Of a stretch of 64,000 nt of DNA, positions 42,741 through 52,925 are shown in pieces. The notes below the pieces were generated by a model. That model was given only the letters and a program-made list of their open reading frames with translations, did no database searches and was not told the origin of the DNA. Each line of letters begins with the position of its first letter. Positions within the stretch are counted from its first letter, which is position 1. A program made the position numbers and the translations under genes. The DNA comes from Doryteuthis pealeii (taxonomy: Eukaryota; Mollusca; Cephalopoda; Myopsida; Loliginidae): positions 55,403,729-55,467,728 of the forward strand of contig CM042142.1 of assembly GCA_023376005.1 (NCBI GenBank), read 5' to 3'.

Positions 42741-42996
42741 GGGCTGGGTTAGCTCAGTTGGTAGAGTGTTTGGCTAGAAACCACAAGGTTCCTTGTTCGA
42801 TACTGGTCCTCGCCAACTCAGCGTATGAGTAGCACAGGGATCTGTGCGGTAAAGTAAGGAGCTGACGGTAGGTGTGGTGCTCCTCCTCAGATGCTAAAAA
42901 TAATCTCCTTGGTCTACCGCTATTGAAAAGAGGATAGACTCCCTCGCTGACTGGCTGATACCGATTTTAGGCCGCCCCGTCGAATTTACTTTACTT
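42741..42996 (+). mobile_element. SINE-1, full length
   Basis: A box TAGCTCAGTTGG (42,750-42,761), B box region TTGTTCGATACTGG (42,793-42,806), body GATCTGTGCGGTAAAGTAAG, tail GATACCGATTTTAGGCCGCC and (TTTAC)n. RNA polymerase III would transcribe it from internal boxes. Confidence 0.9.
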
Positions 42997-43069
42997 TTTT
43001 ATAATGCTATTATTTATATAGAGATCATACTTCTGTGAAATTTCCAGTAGCAGAATAGTATCTGTACAT

Positions 43070-43390
43070 TCTGTGGGTTGGTCGGTTGTTTGGCTGGTGG
43101 ATTTAATGGCATGTCAATAACTGGGTTATTTTATGCTGTAGATGTTTTTGTTTTATTCCTTCTTGTTGGGAATTTTGATTTTTTTTTTTTAGAACTCATT
43201 TTTTCTAAAAAAAATTTTTTTTTATCTATTTAACCTATAGAGGGGACCTTAAAAGGTTACTACCACTCCAGGTTAAAGTTGACCTGGGAGTAATAGCAAT
43301 AAAGGGGTACACCATACTCCCCAGAGCTCCAGAATTGGAAACTCACCAACAAATGCAGTTTACTATCATACCCAGGACACTATTTTGTGG
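43070..43390 (-). mobile_element. Family W copy with (GTTG)n end
   Basis: GGTTGGTCGGTTGTTTGGCT then GGCATGTCAATAACTGGGTT, GGTTACTACCACTCCAGG, CTCCCCAGAGCTCCAGAATT and TCATACCCAGGACA. Minus orientation. The variable AT-rich zone is short. Confidence 0.75.
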
Positions 43391-43717
43391 GGACTAAAGT
43401 GTTGCACCCCCAGAATTTCAGTTGAGGATCAGAGTGTAATATAAGTATAAAAGAAAGATGGATATTACATGGCTATTTCAAAATATAAAGATATAAAATT
43501 TAAACTTTTAAACTTAAATTTAAACTTAAAATTTTTATTTCCTAATCTTATATCATCAGATTTGAAGTTTCTTGCTTTGATGTTTATTTCACTCGATTTC
43601 CTTTTGTAATGTTTGTTTCTTGGAGAGTTGGACAGAGGAGTACCTTATAAGGTAACATCACACTTCTCTTAAATAACTTAAATTTTATATTTCATTTATA
43701 GTAAATAAAATTATTTC

Positions 43718-43798
<81 letters not shown>

Positions 43799-43846
43799 GT
43801 AGTAGTAGTAGTTCTTCTTCTTCCTCTTCTTCTTCTTCTTCGAAAA
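43718..43846. repeat. Compound trinucleotide microsatellite
   Basis: (AAT)n, (GATAAT)n, (AGT)n and (TTC)n in direct succession. A (GA)n-rich stretch follows at 43,912-43,945. Confidence 0.95.
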
Positions 43847-44039
43847 GTCTGTAATAATAGAGGTAATCAGAGATATATAAATGAAAAGAATATATTAACT
43901 GAACATAAGATGAGAGAGAGGGGGGAGAGGGAGAGACGAAGATAAGAGAATGATTAGAGAGTGATGAAAGAGAGAAAGATAGAGTGAAAATGTCTGCCAC
44001 AAAGCATTTCCATTTCATTCTTGATCCCACCTTTACCTT

Positions 44040-44500
44040 GTCCTGGGTATGATGTCAAACTGCATCTAATGGTGAAGTTCCAATTCTGAAGATATAGGCA
44101 ATGTGGAGTACCCTTTCATCACCATTACTCCCAGGTCCACCCTGACACAGAATGGTAGTACCTTTTAGGGTCCCATCTATGGGTTAAATAGAAGAAAATG
44201 AATTAAGAAATATGTTTTAAAAAATAAATTGTTCAATACTCATCAAGAATGAATAAGACAAAATGTCTTTGGTATAAAATAACCCAACAAGAGTTGACAT
44301 GCCGTAAAATTTAACAACCAGCCCAGTGCTTTTTTCTCATTTATACTATTTTGTATACTCATATTTTTTTTACAAGTATTTTTTTTTTTTTTTTTTTTTT
44401 TTTGCTATCAGCTGGTTCAAATCTTGATCCAGTTTAGTGTCATATCCAAGGGTTGACATGCCGTAAAAATCCAACCAAACCAACCAACCAACACCATGTT
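44040..44500 (+). mobile_element. Family W, two overlapping copies
   Basis: Conserved block 44,048-44,180 (CATCTAATGGTGAAGTTCCA...), then CAACAAGAGTTGACATGCCG at 44,287. After a 25-T run (44,379-44,403), a second GGGTTGACATGCCGTAAAAA with CCAACCAAACCAACCAACC closes at 44,490. Confidence 0.75.
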
Positions 44501-44715
44501 GGCCTGAATTGCTTTGAAAATTTAATCTTCCTTTCATCATTGAGGTCTTACAAGTAGCCATTGCCACATTTTTTTTTCATTTTATATATTTATACATTTA
44601 TAATGTTTTTGTTTTTGCATTTAACTGAACAATGGAAGAAAAATTATTACATGTAAAAGATACAAAACGAAAAAAAAAAATCAATTTATGAAATCTTAAT
44701 CAATTTAACATACAT

Positions 44716-44820
44716 TAATTCATTAATCTAAAACTGTATATATATATATTGATATGAAATTGTATATTTATAAAATATACAATTTCATATCAATATATAT
44801 ACAGTTTCAAATTAATGAAA
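44716..44820. repeat. Perfect AT hairpin
   Basis: ATTGATATGAAATTGTATAT and its inverse flank a short TATAAA centre near 44,772, extended by TTTGAAACTGTATATA-like outer arms. Confidence 0.85.
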
Positions 44821-44976
44821 TTTGAATCAAAAATTGATATTTCAATAAATACAAAACTGTGTTACCTTATTCTAAAAGAATGTATCATGATTTAGCAGTG
44901 AGACAAGGTTAAATTGAAAATAATTTATATATCTGTGTATGTGCATGTGTTTAGAAAAAAATATATAATGTGTGTG

Positions 44977-45007
<31 letters not shown>

Positions 45008-45008
<1 letters not shown>

Positions 45009-45259
45009 CCATGTTTCTCCAAAAATAAGACCCACCTGCCAAATAAGACCTAGCATGATTTTTCAGGATGAGTTTAATAAAAGCCCTCCACTTAAAATAA
45101 GTCCTAGTTGAGAGCAGCAGACTGACAAAGAAATAGCATTCGCATTCTTCGCAATCACATCATGCGATGCAAACACTCAACATCCCTTGAAAATATGCCC
45201 TAGTGTTATATTTCAGAATGAAAATTATTGTAAGCTATTTTATTTTCAGGGAACATGGT
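45008..45259. mobile_element. MITE with TA target sites
   Basis: Left end ACCATGTTTCTCCAAAAATA, right end inverse of ACCATGTTCCCTGAAAATAA, inside a (TA)n tract. Internal AAATAAGACCCACC and AAATAAGTCCTAG repeats are typical of the widespread mariner-type MITEs that begin with a CATGTTTCCC-like terminus. Superfamily is inferred from ends and TA flanks. Confidence 0.65.
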
Positions 45260-45304
45260 ATATATATATATATATATATATTATATTATATACATATACA
45301 TATA

Positions 45305-45765
45305 CAGTATTACTTTGACTTACAAGTGCCCCAACTTACAAGTTTTCTGAGTTAAAAGCTCTCACTTGTTTGAGCTTAAATTTGAGGTACAAGTGAGCTT
45401 CAGATATGCTTATGTAAAATTGGAAACTTAAATGTTTTTAGTGAATTTATTAATTCACTAAAAACATTAAGTTTCCAATTTTATTAAACCAAAGAAAATA
45501 TTATTCATAAAAAATAAACATTAAAACATATTACAGTCCATAATTCATTACATTTCATTTTATATTATTTTATGCAATACAATGCTATTTTTCTTATTCA
45601 AAAAAAAATAACAAAAAAATTAGGCTGTTTTTTTTTTTTGGGGGGGGGGGGCTTGAACAGATTAATGGCATTTCAGTTATTTCAATGGGGAAAATTTATT
45701 TGATATACGAGGAAATTGAGTTACGAGTGAAACAAATTAAACTCAATTGTCAAGTTACCACTAAT
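45305..45765. mobile_element. MITE with CTTACAAGT termini and an internal palindrome
   Basis: The left end (TGACTTACAAGTGCCCCAAC, TTACAAGTTTTCTGAGTT) pairs loosely with the right end (GAAATTGAGTTACGAGTGAA, ACTCAATTGTCAAGTTACC). A perfect hairpin (TAAAATTGGAAACTTAA.GTT, TTTAGTGAATT) occupies 45,416-45,487. A T12G12 run lies at 45,630-45,652. A second copy, inverted, is at 61,905-62,120. Confidence 0.6.
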
Positions 45766-45786
45766 ATATATATATATATGTATGTA

Positions 45787-45871
45787 TGAATTTAACATTT
45801 TTTAGAAAAAAACAAATGATGTTAATAGATGTTAATAGATGTTAATTTTCTAAAAAATGTTAAATTCATAC
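45787..45871. repeat. Hairpin with GATGTTAATA repeat loop
   Basis: TGAATTTAACATTTTTTAGA is mirrored by TCTAAAAAATGTTAAATTCA. The loop is AAAAAACAAAT plus three GATGTTAATA units. Confidence 0.9.
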
Positions 45872-45900
45872 TGTCGGATTAACTTCCATTTACTTCATAC

Positions 45901-45904
<4 letters not shown>

Positions 45905-45956
<52 letters not shown>
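45905..45956. repeat. (TA)n microsatellite
   Basis: Pure dinucleotide run preceded by (CATA)n. It borders the SINE at 45,957. A second (TA)n run follows that SINE at 46,212-46,247, suggesting insertion into a TA tract. Confidence 0.95.
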
Positions 45957-45960
<4 letters not shown>

Positions 45961-46207
45961 ACCGGGTTAGCTCAGTCGGTAGAGCGTTCGCTAGAAACCA
46001 CAGGTTCCTAGTTCGATACCAGTCCTCGCCAACTCAGCGTATGAGTAGCACAGGGATCTGTGCGGTAAAGTAAGGAGCTGATGGTAGTTGTAGCACTCCA
46101 CCTCAGATGCTAAAACAATCTCCTTGGTCTAGCGTTATTGAAAAGGGGATAGACTCCCTCGCTTACTGGCTGATACTGACTTTAGGCCGCCCCGTTGACT
46201 TTACTTT

Positions 46208-46211
<4 letters not shown>
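45957..46211 (+). mobile_element. SINE-1, full length
   Basis: GGGACCGGGTTAGCTCAGTC, GGTAGAGCGTTCG, TAGTTCGATACCAGTCC, GATCTGTGCGGTAAAGTAAG, GGCTGATACTGACTTTAGGC, CCCGTTGACTTTACTTTTAC. One A is lost in ACCACAGGTTCC. Confidence 0.9.
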
Positions 46212-46249
<38 letters not shown>

Positions 46250-46250
<1 letters not shown>

Positions 46251-47020
46251 TATATATTCAGTACATCACTAGTTCATGTATAAATCTCATGAGTCACAAC
46301 TATATATTTGAAAAGATTTTGGTTCTCAGCTTAGTGTCTCAGATTCCCCTCAGTGCTGTCTAGGTCAGAATCAGTCAACACTGCTGATTGAAGATGTATT
46401 TTTTTTAATCAGGTAAAATATAATAAACTTTTTTTTTTATTTTATAATCAATTTAAAATTGTTTTATATATATATATATTACAGTATATGAAGATTTATT
46501 ACTTTTTGTTTGTTTATTTTGTTATCATCACCTAAAATCTTATTGCAGTCGTGGTTCACAGACATTCTCTGGAGCCCAAAACTGGAGAAAATGTTTTGAA
46601 GAAGTAGGCTTCTTTTAAGAGCAAGGTATACATTGCAAAATACACTAGTTGGAAATAAAATTAAGATCCGAGGTAACCTATGCTGATTAAAAACAAACAC
46701 GACCGCAACTCTTGTCAACAATATTTATTATGGCTATGATTTGTCATCTGTAGTAGTTGTCAACTCGGTCGTGTTTGTCACGTAGAGGGAAGAAATATTT
46801 TTTAATTTGGAGACTCGAGAACACCACATTCTGAAAAGTTCTGCAAAAGAAAAATACACACATGCATATATTTTTTCCCTTCACTTACTATAAAAAGAAT
46901 TTTCATTTTAAGAGCAAGGTATACATTGCAAAATACACTAGTTGGAAATAAAATTGCAACACTCTGAATATATATTTTATTTATATATTTTTATATATAT
47001 ATATATATATATTTTTTATT
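46250..47020. other. Unclassified stretch with a 49-bp direct repeat
   Basis: TTTTAAGAGCAAGGTATACA, TTGCAAAATACACTAGTTGG, AAATAAAATT at 46,612-46,661 recurs at 46,904-46,956. The second copy ends ...TTGCAACACTC, resembling a Tc1-type terminus (reverse GAGTGTTGCAATTTTATTTC). No transposase or opposite terminus was found. Confidence 0.35.
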
Positions 47021-47024
47021 TATT

Positions 47025-47421
47025 GAAAGCGGCTACCGGTGTCACCTGGGTAGAGGGGGGTTTTTTTTTTTTCAGTGAGTCTCACATATCCATTATTACT
47101 ACATCGTAAGTTAGATCTCCACAGGATGCCCCATTAAAATCCCCATGTAAAAAACAGTGTGTTGATCCAGCCACTCTGAAATGAAAAAAATAATGTCTAC
47201 TATTCAAAATATTAAATGCAAAAAAATTCCATGCTATTATCATTTGAATTTTTTTTTTAATTATCTTCACAAATATAAATCAAATCTTCATTATATTTTC
47301 TCAAAAACCAAGATCTGGTGAAAGTGAATGTGTATATATATTTGCTTTGTCGTTTATTGTTTTAATTTTGCAATTTCCTCCGGGCATACATACACACAAC
47401 TGCCCTTTATATATGTATAGA
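47025..47421 (+). mobile_element. Family Y copy 5
   Basis: AAAGCGGCTACCGGTGTCAC, CTGGGTAGAGGGGGG at the start. CAATTTCCTCCGGGCATACA and CAACTGCCCTTTATATATGT at the end. Matches copies 1-2 of the 5.4-6.5 kb cluster. Confidence 0.75.
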
Positions 47422-47579
47422 TTAAACAAACAGGTAATATAGCTATAGATTTAAATTTCTGTCTTTACAATATTTTCAAATATTAACTGATAAATAACAA
47501 GTATTTTTTCTTAATCAAGTATTTTTAGGATAGGTGAAGGAGAGAGAAGAGGTGCCTTCAAGTAGTTTTTTGATTAATG

Positions 47580-47765
47580 AGAAGAGAGCCCCTTCGTTCT
47601 GAATTCAGACTTTTCCTTCTCCTAGACTGGTGACCATACCAAGTTTAAAGAGCCCAGTCTGCTCTACAGTTTACCCATAGCTGGAGGGAGAGTAGTTTAA
47701 TGCATACCTTTCCCAAGGGTGTTAGTGCTGTGTGAAATGAAAACAGCCTGCATCCAGGATTCAAT
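47580..47765 (-). mobile_element. T-family SINE
   Basis: CTCCTAGACTGGTGACCATA, CCATAGCTGGAGGGAGAGTA and ATACCTTTCCCAAGGGTGTT in reverse order, ending CATCCAGGATTCAATGATAAC (B-box side). Confidence 0.7.
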
Positions 47766-48740
47766 GATAACTAAGATCATATTAAAAAAAAATAATAAAA
47801 TACCAAAATAAATACACTTATGCTCATCTTATCAAACCTTACAATATTTATTCAAAGATTCATTAAATTAAATTAATAAACAAATTTAATTATATAATAA
47901 CAACATAAACTCAACTTTCTACTTCAACTTTCTTGTACAAGTCAATAATATTATTTCACGAAAATTTAAAATTCCCCTTTTTTCAAATGTCACTCATCAC
48001 TGAATATTCTTTATTTTCAAACCGTAAGTGTCACCAAATATTACTTTATTTCTCCAACCGTAAGTGTGTCAAAAATTTTTCAAAAAATTATTTTTTCGAA
48101 TACTTCTAAATTCTCTGTATATTGACCTTCTTAACTTCAAATATCAAACATTTTGCCCTGAAGAAGGCCGTTTTCTTGTATACTTAAATATCTTATATGT
48201 TTCTATTATTATTATTTTATTTCATATTTAAAATAATTATGAATAGAATACAATGTGTAAATGGACAAACTCTCAGCCAAAACATGTGTTGGCATTTCAT
48301 TAAACCATTTTTATCTATTCAACATTTTCTTTCCTTTATTTATTTTTCCTTTCAACATATATATATATATATTATACATATATATATAGGAATTGAAAGT
48401 GGGTATCACCTACCAAATAATGTAGTCATTCATCAGTGGTATTCTGGTATATATACGACATGGAATTGAAAGGCTTATCTCCTATCAAATATATATTGTA
48501 TTTAATATTGTTATTTATCAATAGACTGCAAAAGACAAAGGAACCAGGCAGTTTTCTATCTGTTTTTAAACCAAAGTACTTTGGAGTCTGTTCAAGAAAT
48601 AAAACATCAGTTAATTCTAAAACAAGTGATGTTTAGGGGATTACATCCCTTGCCTGCCGAACAATACGATGCTAGGTGACATGAAAGGTCATTACCTCCT
48701 GTGTCTGCCAAATAATACTGCTAATGGCTGCTTTATAAAA
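47766..48740. other. Unclassified AT-rich stretch
   Basis: No gene. ACCGTAAGTGT.(G)TC.A is repeated at 48,020 and 48,058. TGCCCTGAAGAAGGCCGTTT at 48,152 is reminiscent of the U arm. (TA)n near 48,358-48,388. The frames at 48,197-48,636 have no motif. Confidence 0.35.
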
Positions 48741-48746
48741 CTTTTG

Positions 48747-48996
48747 GGACAATATGACCTTTAGGCATCCCTTTTGCGATCTTGATTCATAAGTACATTT
48801 TTTTCATTTACACCGTCAACATCAGGTTGTTTGTTAGGGGTTAGGGTTAGGGGTTAGGGTTAGGAGTTAGTTTTATTTTTATTTTTTAAATTCAAAAATT
48901 GTCTGTTAACAAACAACCGGATGTTGACGGTGTAAATAAAAGAAATGTACTTATGAATCGAGATCACAAAAGGGGTGCCTAAAGGCCATATGGTTC
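48747..48996. mobile_element. hAT-type MITE with a TTAGGG-like core, copy 2
   Basis: GGACAATATGACCTTTAGGC at the left pairs with the right end (GGTGCCTAAAGGCCATATGG). The loop carries GTTAGGGGTTAGGGTTAGGG, GTTAGGGTTAGG. Flanks AACTTTTG and AAGTTTTT are a decayed 8-bp duplication. The core is in opposite orientation to the copy at 11,650. Confidence 0.85.
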
Positions 48997-49278
48997 AAGT
49001 TTTTTTAAGGATGTACTTATTTATGGGCAATACTTTATATGTTGTTGTTGTTATTGTTATTATTATTATTATTTCACATTTATCATTTACTAAACTTTGC
49101 TTAGTTTGGCACAAGGCTAGAAATATAGTGAAAATGGAACTTACTACTGAGGGTCTGCAAGACTCTCTGTGTGGATAAATGTAGACAAACACAGGATGTT
49201 ACACTGGATAGAAGTTTATTATTGGTTGTAATGTTGACGTTTGAATGTTTTGGTTTATTAGAAACCTTCTTTAGGACA

Positions 49279-50425
49279 ACTAGCAAATATATGCACCCTT
49301 CGGGTGCGAGTATTAATGTCATAAAATATTATATTAGATTAGAAAGTCTAAAGAAACTAAATAAGAATGCAGATAAAATGATTTGAAACAGAGAGGGATA
49401 TCATTGAAAACTATAACAGCTGAAGCTTCCTCTTCCATCACCCCATCTTTCCTTGCTAAACTTTTCTAATTTAACTATTTAGTTAAAATAGGAATTAAAG
49501 AATAAAATTACAGTTATTTCTTTTTGTTAATTGATTTCTTTTAAGATTTATCTCCGAGATTTTTGCTTATATTCATTAAGATATAATCAAATAATTAGAA
49601 ATCAACAATACCAAGCACATATTTATTAAAATCAAATTTTAAATATCAATATGCAAATTAGCCTTCCCATTCACACTGTAAACCGCTATTTGTTGTACAT
49701 ATAAATACAATTGCATGTTATTAATATGTAGATATGGTCAACAGTGGCTTCGGCCTCTGGACCATTGCTATAATTAACGGCGTCGATCCCAGGGGCTATC
49801 CCCCCAGGCAACACCTGCCCAGTGCCTGAGGCGCCCCTCTTGAGGGGAATGCCGACGGGATCGACGCAATTTTTCACCTGCCACCCCATGAGTCTCGGCT
49901 TGTGGGTGGTCCCACGTTAATAGGGACTTTGTGCCTGACCCGTACAAGTGGGGTACGCGGTAAATATCGATATGGTCAACAGTGGCTTCGGCCTCTGGAC
50001 CATTGCTATAATTAACGGCGTCGATCCCAGGGGGCCATCCCCCCAGGCAACACCTGCCCCCTCGATTTAAAGGGGCAGGGCTGGGTTTATTGCCCAGCGC
50101 CTGAGGCGCCCCCCTTGAGGGGGAATGCCGACGGGATCGACGCAATTTTTCACCCACAACCCCATGAGCTTCGGCTTGTGGGTGGTCCCACATAAATAGG
50201 GCCTTTGTGCCTGACCCGTACAAGTGGGGTACGTGGAAAATATCATATGTAGATATGGCCAGCAGTATTAATAATGAAAAACAATTTTATTAATAATTGA
50301 GGCTTAAATAAAAATGATACATGGAGAATGTGATGTATAATAACTAAATGGATAGTGACTTGAGTAGTGATATAGTTTCGGTTACAGACAAACAAACACA
50401 TAATCTCCATTATAATAAGATATGA
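49279..50425 (+). mobile_element. Family X copy split by a GC-rich insertion
   Basis: 5' end ACTAGCAAATATATGCACCC, TTCGGGTGCGAG. 3' end GATATAGTTTCGGTTACAGA, CACATAATCTCCATTATAAT, AAGATA. Intact except for the R-family insertion at 49,738-50,244. Confidence 0.8.
49738..50244 (-). mobile_element. R-family GC-rich dimer inserted with 14-bp TSD
   Basis: Two head-to-tail monomers (49,738-49,975 and 49,976-50,244) share TCAACAGTGGCTTCGGCCTC, AATTAACGGCGTCGATCCCA, GAATGCCGACGGGATCGACG and GCCTGACCCGTACAAGTGGG. The second monomer has an extra about 31-bp GC-rich segment (CTCGATTTAAAGGGGCAGGG). The flanking duplication ATATGTAGATATGG (49,724-49,737 and 50,245-50,258) indicates retrotransposition. 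GC content is far above the surroundings, and internal inverse segments (GGCGTCGATCCC / GGGATCGACGC) predict a structured RNA. A 149-codon minus-strand frame (49,774-50,223) spans both monomers but has no known motif. A decayed copy is at 60,785-61,075. Confidence 0.8.
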
Positions 50426-50429
50426 AACA

Positions 50430-51185
50430 AGCAAAGGAAAAAAGATTTTTGTTGTTAAAAAGGTGATGGATGTTTTTGAAGACTATCTATATGTATTTAC
50501 CCAACCTTATTTTTCATTACAATATTTCAGTGCTGTAGAGTTTGCTAATAAATATTACATAATAATATTGATTTTATTGTATAACACTTCAATGGGAATA
50601 AAAAAAAATCCTAGTATATTTGGTTTACAAGAAAATAAACTTTTTATACAAAAATTGTTAGGAATGTCCTTATTTATGGGTGATATTGTATATACAAAAA
50701 TTGTTAATTGTTATTCTGTGTTACTCTCACCCTTAGCCGTGATTGAACCTGCAGTCTGGAAATGACTGTTACAGATTGTTAACTATTGGACAGTGGAACA
50801 GTCAAACACCTCCTCAGCTTAATGGACTCTTCCTGTCAGTAGTGGCAGTAATTATTTAAGCTGTTATAGTGGGTTCTTTGGAGAACTAGTGACTACATGG
50901 TTAGGCTGCAACATTTAAACTTATAAAAAATAATGAGAATTTTTATAATATTTATATTCTAAGAACATAAAATATCAATAAATAGAATTTTCAACCCATA
51001 GCAATATCAATTTTCTATCTGTAACAGCATCATTCTGATGTAATATGAAATGAGCACTAAAATCCATGTAGCAATTACAGATTCACCAATCCTAAAATAA
51101 TGTTTCAACAGCAAATGCATGGTATGTACTAATCCAGGTGATGATCATAACTGAAAAAAAAAAAATGGTAAGACATTAGCTAGAT
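50430..51185. other. Unclassified stretch
   Basis: An open frame of 100 codons (50,463-50,765) lacks a recognisable motif. CACCCTTAGCCGTGATTGAACC, TGCAGTCTGGAAATGACTGT near 50,730-50,770 resembles GACCAGGATTGAACCTGCAATCTAGAGATAACTG at 54,290 and 13,375, a dispersed repeat. Confidence 0.35.
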
Positions 51186-51190
51186 AGAGA

Positions 51191-51835
51191 TTGGTTGGTT
51201 GGTTGGTTGGATTCTACAGCATGTCAACCTTTGTGTTATTTTATGCTGAAAACTTTTTGTTTTATTCATTCTTGAGGGGTATTCAAAATTATTCAAACTC
51301 AATTTTTTTTAACACAATTTCTTTAAACTCATTTTCCTATTTGACATCTAGATGGGACCCTAAAAGGTACTGCCACTCCAGGTCAGGGAGGACCTGGAGT
51401 AATGGTGATAAAGGCGTACTCCACACTCCCCAGAGTTCTATAATTGGAACTTCACCACTCATATCTTCATGCCCAGGACACTAAGACCCTCAGCCACCAG
51501 CTTCTTGCATATATATGATAAAAAAGGTTGGGGGTGTTGCCATAGGGGCAATAGGGTTGGCATAATCATATAAGTGACCAACCAATTGATTAGAGGGGGC
51601 CTCTTTGACTGCCTATCTAGCTTAAGTAACAGCTAATGTGGAATTTTGCATGTCAAGGACTGGTCAGCTACCAGGTTTCTGTCCTTAAGCATCATGGGTC
51701 ACCACTTACAGACAAAAGGTAGCCTCATTGGTGGGATTTTACCCCTCTGTAGAGGTGCAGTCAATGTATTGTACAGGCCAGTCAACATGGCAGCAAGATA
51801 GAGCTACCATTACCACTTGCCTTAATTCACTTCAG
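51191..51835 (-). mobile_element. Family W, longest copy
   Basis: Starts at the (GTTG)n end (TTGGTTGGTTGGTTGGATTC), then ACAGCATGTCAACCTTTGTG, GATGGGACCCTAAAAGGTAC and CCCAGAGTTCTATAATTGGA. It continues beyond the usual block into GGGTGTTGCCATAGGGGCAA, TCAGCTACCAGGTTTCTGTC and ACCCCTCTGTAGAGGTGCAG. The last motif recurs at 56,260 after another W. This extension is probably upstream retroelement sequence, making W the 3' end of a longer element. Confidence 0.65.
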
Positions 51836-51979
51836 GTGACAGTTTAAAATGTGGGATGTATTTCTGCCACACCCTATATTAATAATGCATGTATATTTTT
51901 TGTACCAGTTTCAAATCCATTATTTTTTTTAAATAGATGAAATTCTTGAATCGTTAGCCATTTATTGCTGACCAGGCAA

Positions 51980-52131
51980 AAAGTATAAGCCATTCTTGTA
52001 AATGCAGTTCAGATGGTCCTCATTAAACGTTGCAGTTCCATTCTCGAAAGCAATATGCAATGGGGAATTTCCTCCTACAATAATTAAATATGGTGACATT
52101 CCATGGTGTAATTTTATATCAGCTTTGGCTG
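51980..52131 (-). CDS. Candidate exon with an ankyrin-like motif (uncertain)
   Basis: On the minus strand, after a poly-pyrimidine tract and an AG (AAATCCAG/CC at 52,132), the frame reads AKADIKLHHGMSPYLIIVGG, NSPLHIAFENGTATFNED, NCIYKNGLYFLPG. It then meets a possible GT donor (CCTG/GTCAGC at about 51,976). G.SPLHIA.ENG is the core of an ankyrin repeat, preceded by an ADI-type turn. Only one repeat is visible, no neighbouring exon was found, and the region overlaps a local duplication, so chance similarity or a relic is quite possible. Confidence 0.25.
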
Positions 52132-52139
52132 GATTTAAA

Positions 52140-52925
52140 ACATTTGATAGCAAAAAAAAAAGAAGAAAACAACAAAAATATGAGTTGAAAAATATAAGTC
52201 TAGGATATCTTTTAATTGCAAATAAGAAAAAAGCACTTGAAATTATTGTATACTGCAACTTGTCTAATATAATGCATATTTTTTCCTTAAAGAAAAAACA
52301 TCAATTTCTTGAAACCTGCTGGTGGAATCCAGAATATGCCAACTATATTCAATATAGAGGGCTAAGGTCCCCATGAAATGTTATACTGGATATGACACTA
52401 AACTGTATCAAGATTTAAACCATTTGATACCAAAAAAGGAAACAACAAAAACACTTGTTGAAAGATATACATCTAGGATATCTTTTAGTTGCAAAATAGT
52501 ATAAAGGAAAAAAGCACTTGGTTGGTTGGTTGGTTGGTTGGTTGTCTGGTTGGTTGGCTGGTTGGTTGGATTTTACAGCATATCAACCCTTGTTGGATTA
52601 TTTCATGCTGAAGATGTTTTGTTTAATTCATTCTTGATGGGTATTAAGAATTGTTTTTATCTGAACTCAGTTTTTTTTTAAACACAATCTTTTAAACTCA
52701 TTTTTTAATCTATTTAACCCATAGATGGGACCCTAACAGGTACTACCACTCTGACAAAAACACTTGAAAATATTGTATACTACAACTTGTCTAATATAAT
52801 GCATATTTTTTCATAAAGAAACAGCATGTTTCTTGAAACCTGCCGGATGAATCTAGAATATACCAATTGCATTCAATATAGAGGGCTAAAGCCCCTATAA
52901 AAGCTTATCCTGGTTATGACACTAA
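52140..52925. repeat. Tandem duplication of about 280 bp, second copy split by W
   Basis: CATTTGATAGCAAAAAA..., GTCTAGGATATCTTTTAATT, TATTGTATACTGCAACTTGT and ATATAGAGGGCTAAGGTCCC at 52,140-52,375 recur at 52,428-52,905. The second copy contains a W insertion (52,524-52,757). Confidence 0.85.
52524..52757 (-). mobile_element. Family W insertion, 5'-truncated
   Basis: From (GGTT)n at 52,528 to GGGACCCTAACAGGTACTAC, CACTCTGAC. The flanks AAAAGCACTTG and AAAAACACTTG duplicate the target, which is uninterrupted in the first copy (AAAAAGCACTTGAAATTATT at 52,226). 5' truncation with a tail is typical of LINE-mediated insertion. Confidence 0.75.

Noticed and set aside
43716..44030. 104-codon frame on the minus strand with poly-Glu/poly-Leu runs
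   Set aside because: Translation of trinucleotide and GA microsatellites; no complexity outside them.
46904..46975. A complete Tc1-type element ending GAGTGTTGCAAT
   Set aside because: Only one terminus-like sequence was found; the second copy at 46,612 is in direct, not inverted, orientation.
48197..48636. Two overlapping frames of 90 and 66 codons as coding sequence
   Set aside because: AT-rich low-complexity translation with (TA)n-derived YIYI runs; no motif.
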